Below, piece by piece: positions 16,442 through 18,081 of a stretch of DNA of 18,081 nucleotides. The DNA comes from DATHSN01 sp035464115 (GTDB taxonomy: Bacteria > Actinomycetota > Acidimicrobiia > Acidimicrobiales > SKKL01). Under the pieces are notes generated by a model, which did not search any database, was not told the origin of the DNA, and saw nothing but the letters and a program-made list of their open reading frames with translations. Each line of letters begins with the position of its first letter. The stretch's first letter is position 1. The stretch lies in NCBI GenBank assembly GCA_035464115.1, contig DATHSN010000244.1, positions 1 to 18,081 on the forward strand, read 5' to 3'. Position numbers and translations under genes: made by a program.

Positions 16442-16461
16442 GTCGTTTGGACCCAAACTAC
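16442..16461. promoter_or_regulatory. operator copy 3 (near-perfect 20-bp palindrome) between hpaD and the P450 gene
   Basis: GTCGTTTGG-AC-CCAAACTAC has inverted arms with a single mismatch and the same 9-2-9 layout as the copies at 10339 and 13124. TAGTTT on the minus strand (16460-16455) and TACCAT on the plus strand (16459-16464) are -10-like boxes that overlap its right arm, so one bound dimer would block both divergent promoters. With the minus-strand box, hpaD would have a leader of about 33 bases that includes its GGGAGGA ribosome binding site. Confidence 0.75.
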
Positions 16462-16503
16462 CATCGGGCCCCGTCCGGGGGACGACCGACCAGGGGGATG
16501 CCG

Positions 16504-17772
16504 GTGACCACCACCGAGCCGGAGATCGATCTCGGCGACGACCACGCCGACATCACCTCGCACGACACGTTCGTGCAGGGGGTGCCGCACGCGACGTTCC
16601 TGCGGCTGCGCCGAGAGGACCCCGTGGCGTGGTTCGACGAGGCCGACGGCAGTGGCTTCTGGGCGGTCACGAAGTACCGCGACATCATCGACGTGTCGCG
16701 CGATCCCGACACGTTCACCTCCACCAAGGGCATCCGCCTCGAGGAGATGGACGAGGAGGAGACCGCGGCGCGGCGCACGATCATGGAGACCGATCCGCCC
16801 GAGCACACCCGGCTGCGCCGACTGGTCAACCGGGGCTTCACCCGCAAGGCCGTGCTCGAGTACGAGGAGTCGATCCGCGAGCTCGCCGCCGCGGTGTGCG
16901 ACGACGCCGTCGAGGCCCGTGAGTTCGACTTCGTCGACCAGGTGGCCCGTCAGCTGCCGATGCGGATGCTCGGGCGGCTGCTCGGCATCCCCGACACCGA
17001 CGGCGCCCACCTGGTGGAGCTGGGCGACCAGATGATCGCCAACTCCGACCCCGAGTTCACCCAGCACGTCGTCGACCAGTCCGACACCGAGGAGTACCGG
17101 TTGCTGCCGTTCCGGTCGCCGGCGGCCATCGAGCTGTTCGACTACGCCCAGGAGCAGGCCGACGACCGGCGGGCCCATCCCGGCGACGACATCATCACCA
17201 AGCTCCTGCAGCCCACCACCGACGGCGAACCGCTCTCGGACCTCGAGTTCAAGAACTTCTTCTCGCTGATGGTCGCGGCGGGCAACGACACCACCCGCTA
17301 CACCATGACCGCGGGGATGAAGGCGCTGCTCGACCGGCCCCACCTGCTCGACGAGCTGCGTCACGGCGACGAGAAGCTGTGGGAGACCGCCACCGAGGAG
17401 ATCCTGCGGTGGGGATCGGTGACGATGCACTTCCGGCGGACCGCGACGCGCGACGTCGAGCTGCGGGAGCGCCAGATCCACGCCGGCGACAAGGTGGTCA
17501 CCTTCTTCATCAGCGGCGACTACGACGAGGACCAGTTCGCCGACCCGTTCCGGTTCGACATCCGGCGCGACCCGAACGACCACATGGCGTTCGGGCGGGG
17601 CGGACCCCACCTGTGCCTCGGGGCCTGGCTCGCCCGCCTCGAGATCCGGGTGCTGTTCCAGGAGCTGGTGGCGCGGGTGCGCAGCGTCGAGCAGACCGGT
17701 CCCGAAGCTCGGCTCCGTAGCAACTTCATCGCGGGGATCAAGCACCTGCCGGTGCGCATCACGCCGGTGTGA
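16504..17772 (+). CDS. cytochrome P450 monooxygenase
   Basis: A soluble bacterial P450 of 422 residues. Visible are DPPEHTRLRRLVNRGFT (from about 97), the I-helix oxygen-activating AAGNDTT (about 258-264), the K-helix ExxR in EILR (299-302), and the haem loop FGRGGPHLCLG with ligand Cys371. The haem loop is one residue longer than the common FGxGxHxC, as in CYP125-type enzymes (FGGTGAHYC), and the I-helix AGNDTTR also fits that actinobacterial group. It would hydroxylate an organic substrate using ferredoxin electrons; no ferredoxin or reductase is encoded nearby. Start: AGGGGG (16492-16497) is six bases before GTG 16504 and touches ATG 16498, so the GTG is preferred and the ATG is the alternative. 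It shares operator copy 3 with hpaD, so it may make or modify the catechol that HpaD cleaves (inference). Confidence 0.92.
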   Translation: MTTTEPEIDLGDDHADITSHDTFVQGVPHATFLRLRREDPVAWFDEADGSGFWAVTKYRDIIDVSRDPDTFTSTKGIRLEEMDEEETAARRTIMETDPPEHTRLRRLVNRGFTRKAVLEYEESIRELAAAVCDDAVEAREFDFVDQVARQLPMRMLGRLLGIPDTDGAHLVELGDQMIANSDPEFTQHVVDQSDTEEYRLLPFRSPAAIELFDYAQEQADDRRAHPGDDIITKLLQPTTDGEPLSDLEFKNFFSLMVAAGNDTTRYTMTAGMKALLDRPHLLDELRHGDEKLWETATEEILRWGSVTMHFRRTATRDVELRERQIHAGDKVVTFFISGDYDEDQFADPFRFDIRRDPNDHMAFGRGGPHLCLGAWLARLEIRVLFQELVARVRSVEQTGPEARLRSNFIAGIKHLPVRITPV

Positions 17773-18081
17773 GTCGCTGGGGGCGCTGCTCCCCCGCACC
17801 GGGTCGTCGTGGATGGACCAGTCGACCGCCTCGTCGGCGACGGGCACGCGTGGCTCGTCGCCCCCCGGGTGGGTCGACGGGTTCACGAGGTGGGAGATGT
17901 CGAGCGCGTCGGCGCCGCCGCCCGGGCGCGGCGTGGGCGGCAGCGGCTCGCTGCCGTGGCGACCGGGGCGCGCCCGCCAGCCACGTCGCACCCGGTAGAC
18001 GCCCCGTGCCACCCGTTCGGCCCGTCTGGCGTGGACCTCGTAGCCCATGGCGTTGGCGAGCGCCTTCACGGCGTGGGGTCC
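17773..18081 (-). CDS. unrecognised partial ORF entering from the right edge (C-terminal part, end uncertain)
   Basis: The minus-strand frame that begins GPHAVKALANAMGYEVHARR at the right edge has almost only G or C at third codon positions down to about 17773, a pattern typical of real genes here; the other two minus frames contain stops or odd composition. About 103 residues are visible: a basic segment (AERVARGVYRVRRGWRARP) followed by a Pro/Gly/Asp-rich, probably disordered stretch. I do not recognise the family. The frame has no stop at the expected place and stays open through the antisense of the P450 gene to 16207, which is not believable as coding. Either the true end needs a one-base correction near the G/C runs at 17779-17795, or the gene is not real. 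With one extra base there, a TGA at 17761-17759 would close it. Confidence 0.35.
17779..17795 (+). terminator. hairpin after the P450 gene
   Basis: GGGGG (17779-17783) and CCCCC (17791-17795) can pair across a seven-base loop, beginning seven bases after the P450 stop. There is no T-tract. It could end or stabilise the P450 transcript, but it also lies in apparently coding sequence of a minus-strand gene. Confidence 0.25.

Noticed and set aside
16207..18069. 620-residue minus-strand frame across the whole P450 gene
   Set aside because: The P450 has all its motifs on the plus strand. Only the part right of 17773 keeps plausible coding character, and that is listed as an uncertain partial ORF.

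Overview
The window is very GC-rich, with G or C at nearly every third codon position, many GTG starts and -10-like elements sitting 6-7 bases before start codons (leaderless pattern). With the GAF-ANTAR and STAS signalling proteins and the PabB, PLP-decarboxylase and Liv sequences, this points to a high-GC actinobacterium. A deep lineage such as Acidimicrobiia is my guess, not something the sequence proves. No tRNA, rRNA, CRISPR array, insertion sequence or phage gene was seen.

Left part (1-5549): on the minus strand lie the N-terminal part of a beta-hydroxyacid dehydrogenase (cut by the window edge) and, upstream of it, an FGGY kinase of xylulokinase type. On the plus strand follow an SGNH/GDSL hydrolase, a GAF-ANTAR RNA-binding regulator, a STAS protein that lacks the phosphorylatable serine, and a group II PLP-dependent decarboxylase. 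The 155-base leader between the ANTAR and STAS genes is full of short stem-loops, one of which covers the STAS ribosome binding site.

Centre and right (5542-17772): this looks like one catabolic locus. A branched-chain-amino-acid-type (HAAT) ABC importer runs on the minus strand as binding lipoprotein, LivF, LivH and a fused LivM-LivG polypeptide. Divergent from it is an acetoacetate-decarboxylase-family enzyme followed by PabB. A class I glutamine amidotransferase is divergent from hpaG-hpaE homologues, and an hpaD homologue is divergent from a cytochrome P450. HpaD, HpaE and HpaG homologues are the ring-cleavage, semialdehyde-oxidation and decarboxylation/isomerisation steps of homoprotocatechuate-type meta-cleavage.

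The main discovery is a 20-bp palindrome, consensus RTCGTTYGG-NN-CCRAACGAY, found once in each of the three divergent intergenic regions of this locus (10339-10358, 13124-13143, 16442-16461), each overlapping or flanking -10-like elements. This suggests one repressor (TetR-like by operator shape, not encoded in the window) controlling importer, ADC-family enzyme, amidotransferase, HpaG-HpaE, HpaD and P450 together: a candidate undescribed aromatic-compound uptake and degradation regulon.

The right edge (17773-18081) shows minus-strand coding character from a gene entering from outside, but that frame has no stop before it runs through the P450 antisense, so its true end is unresolved.
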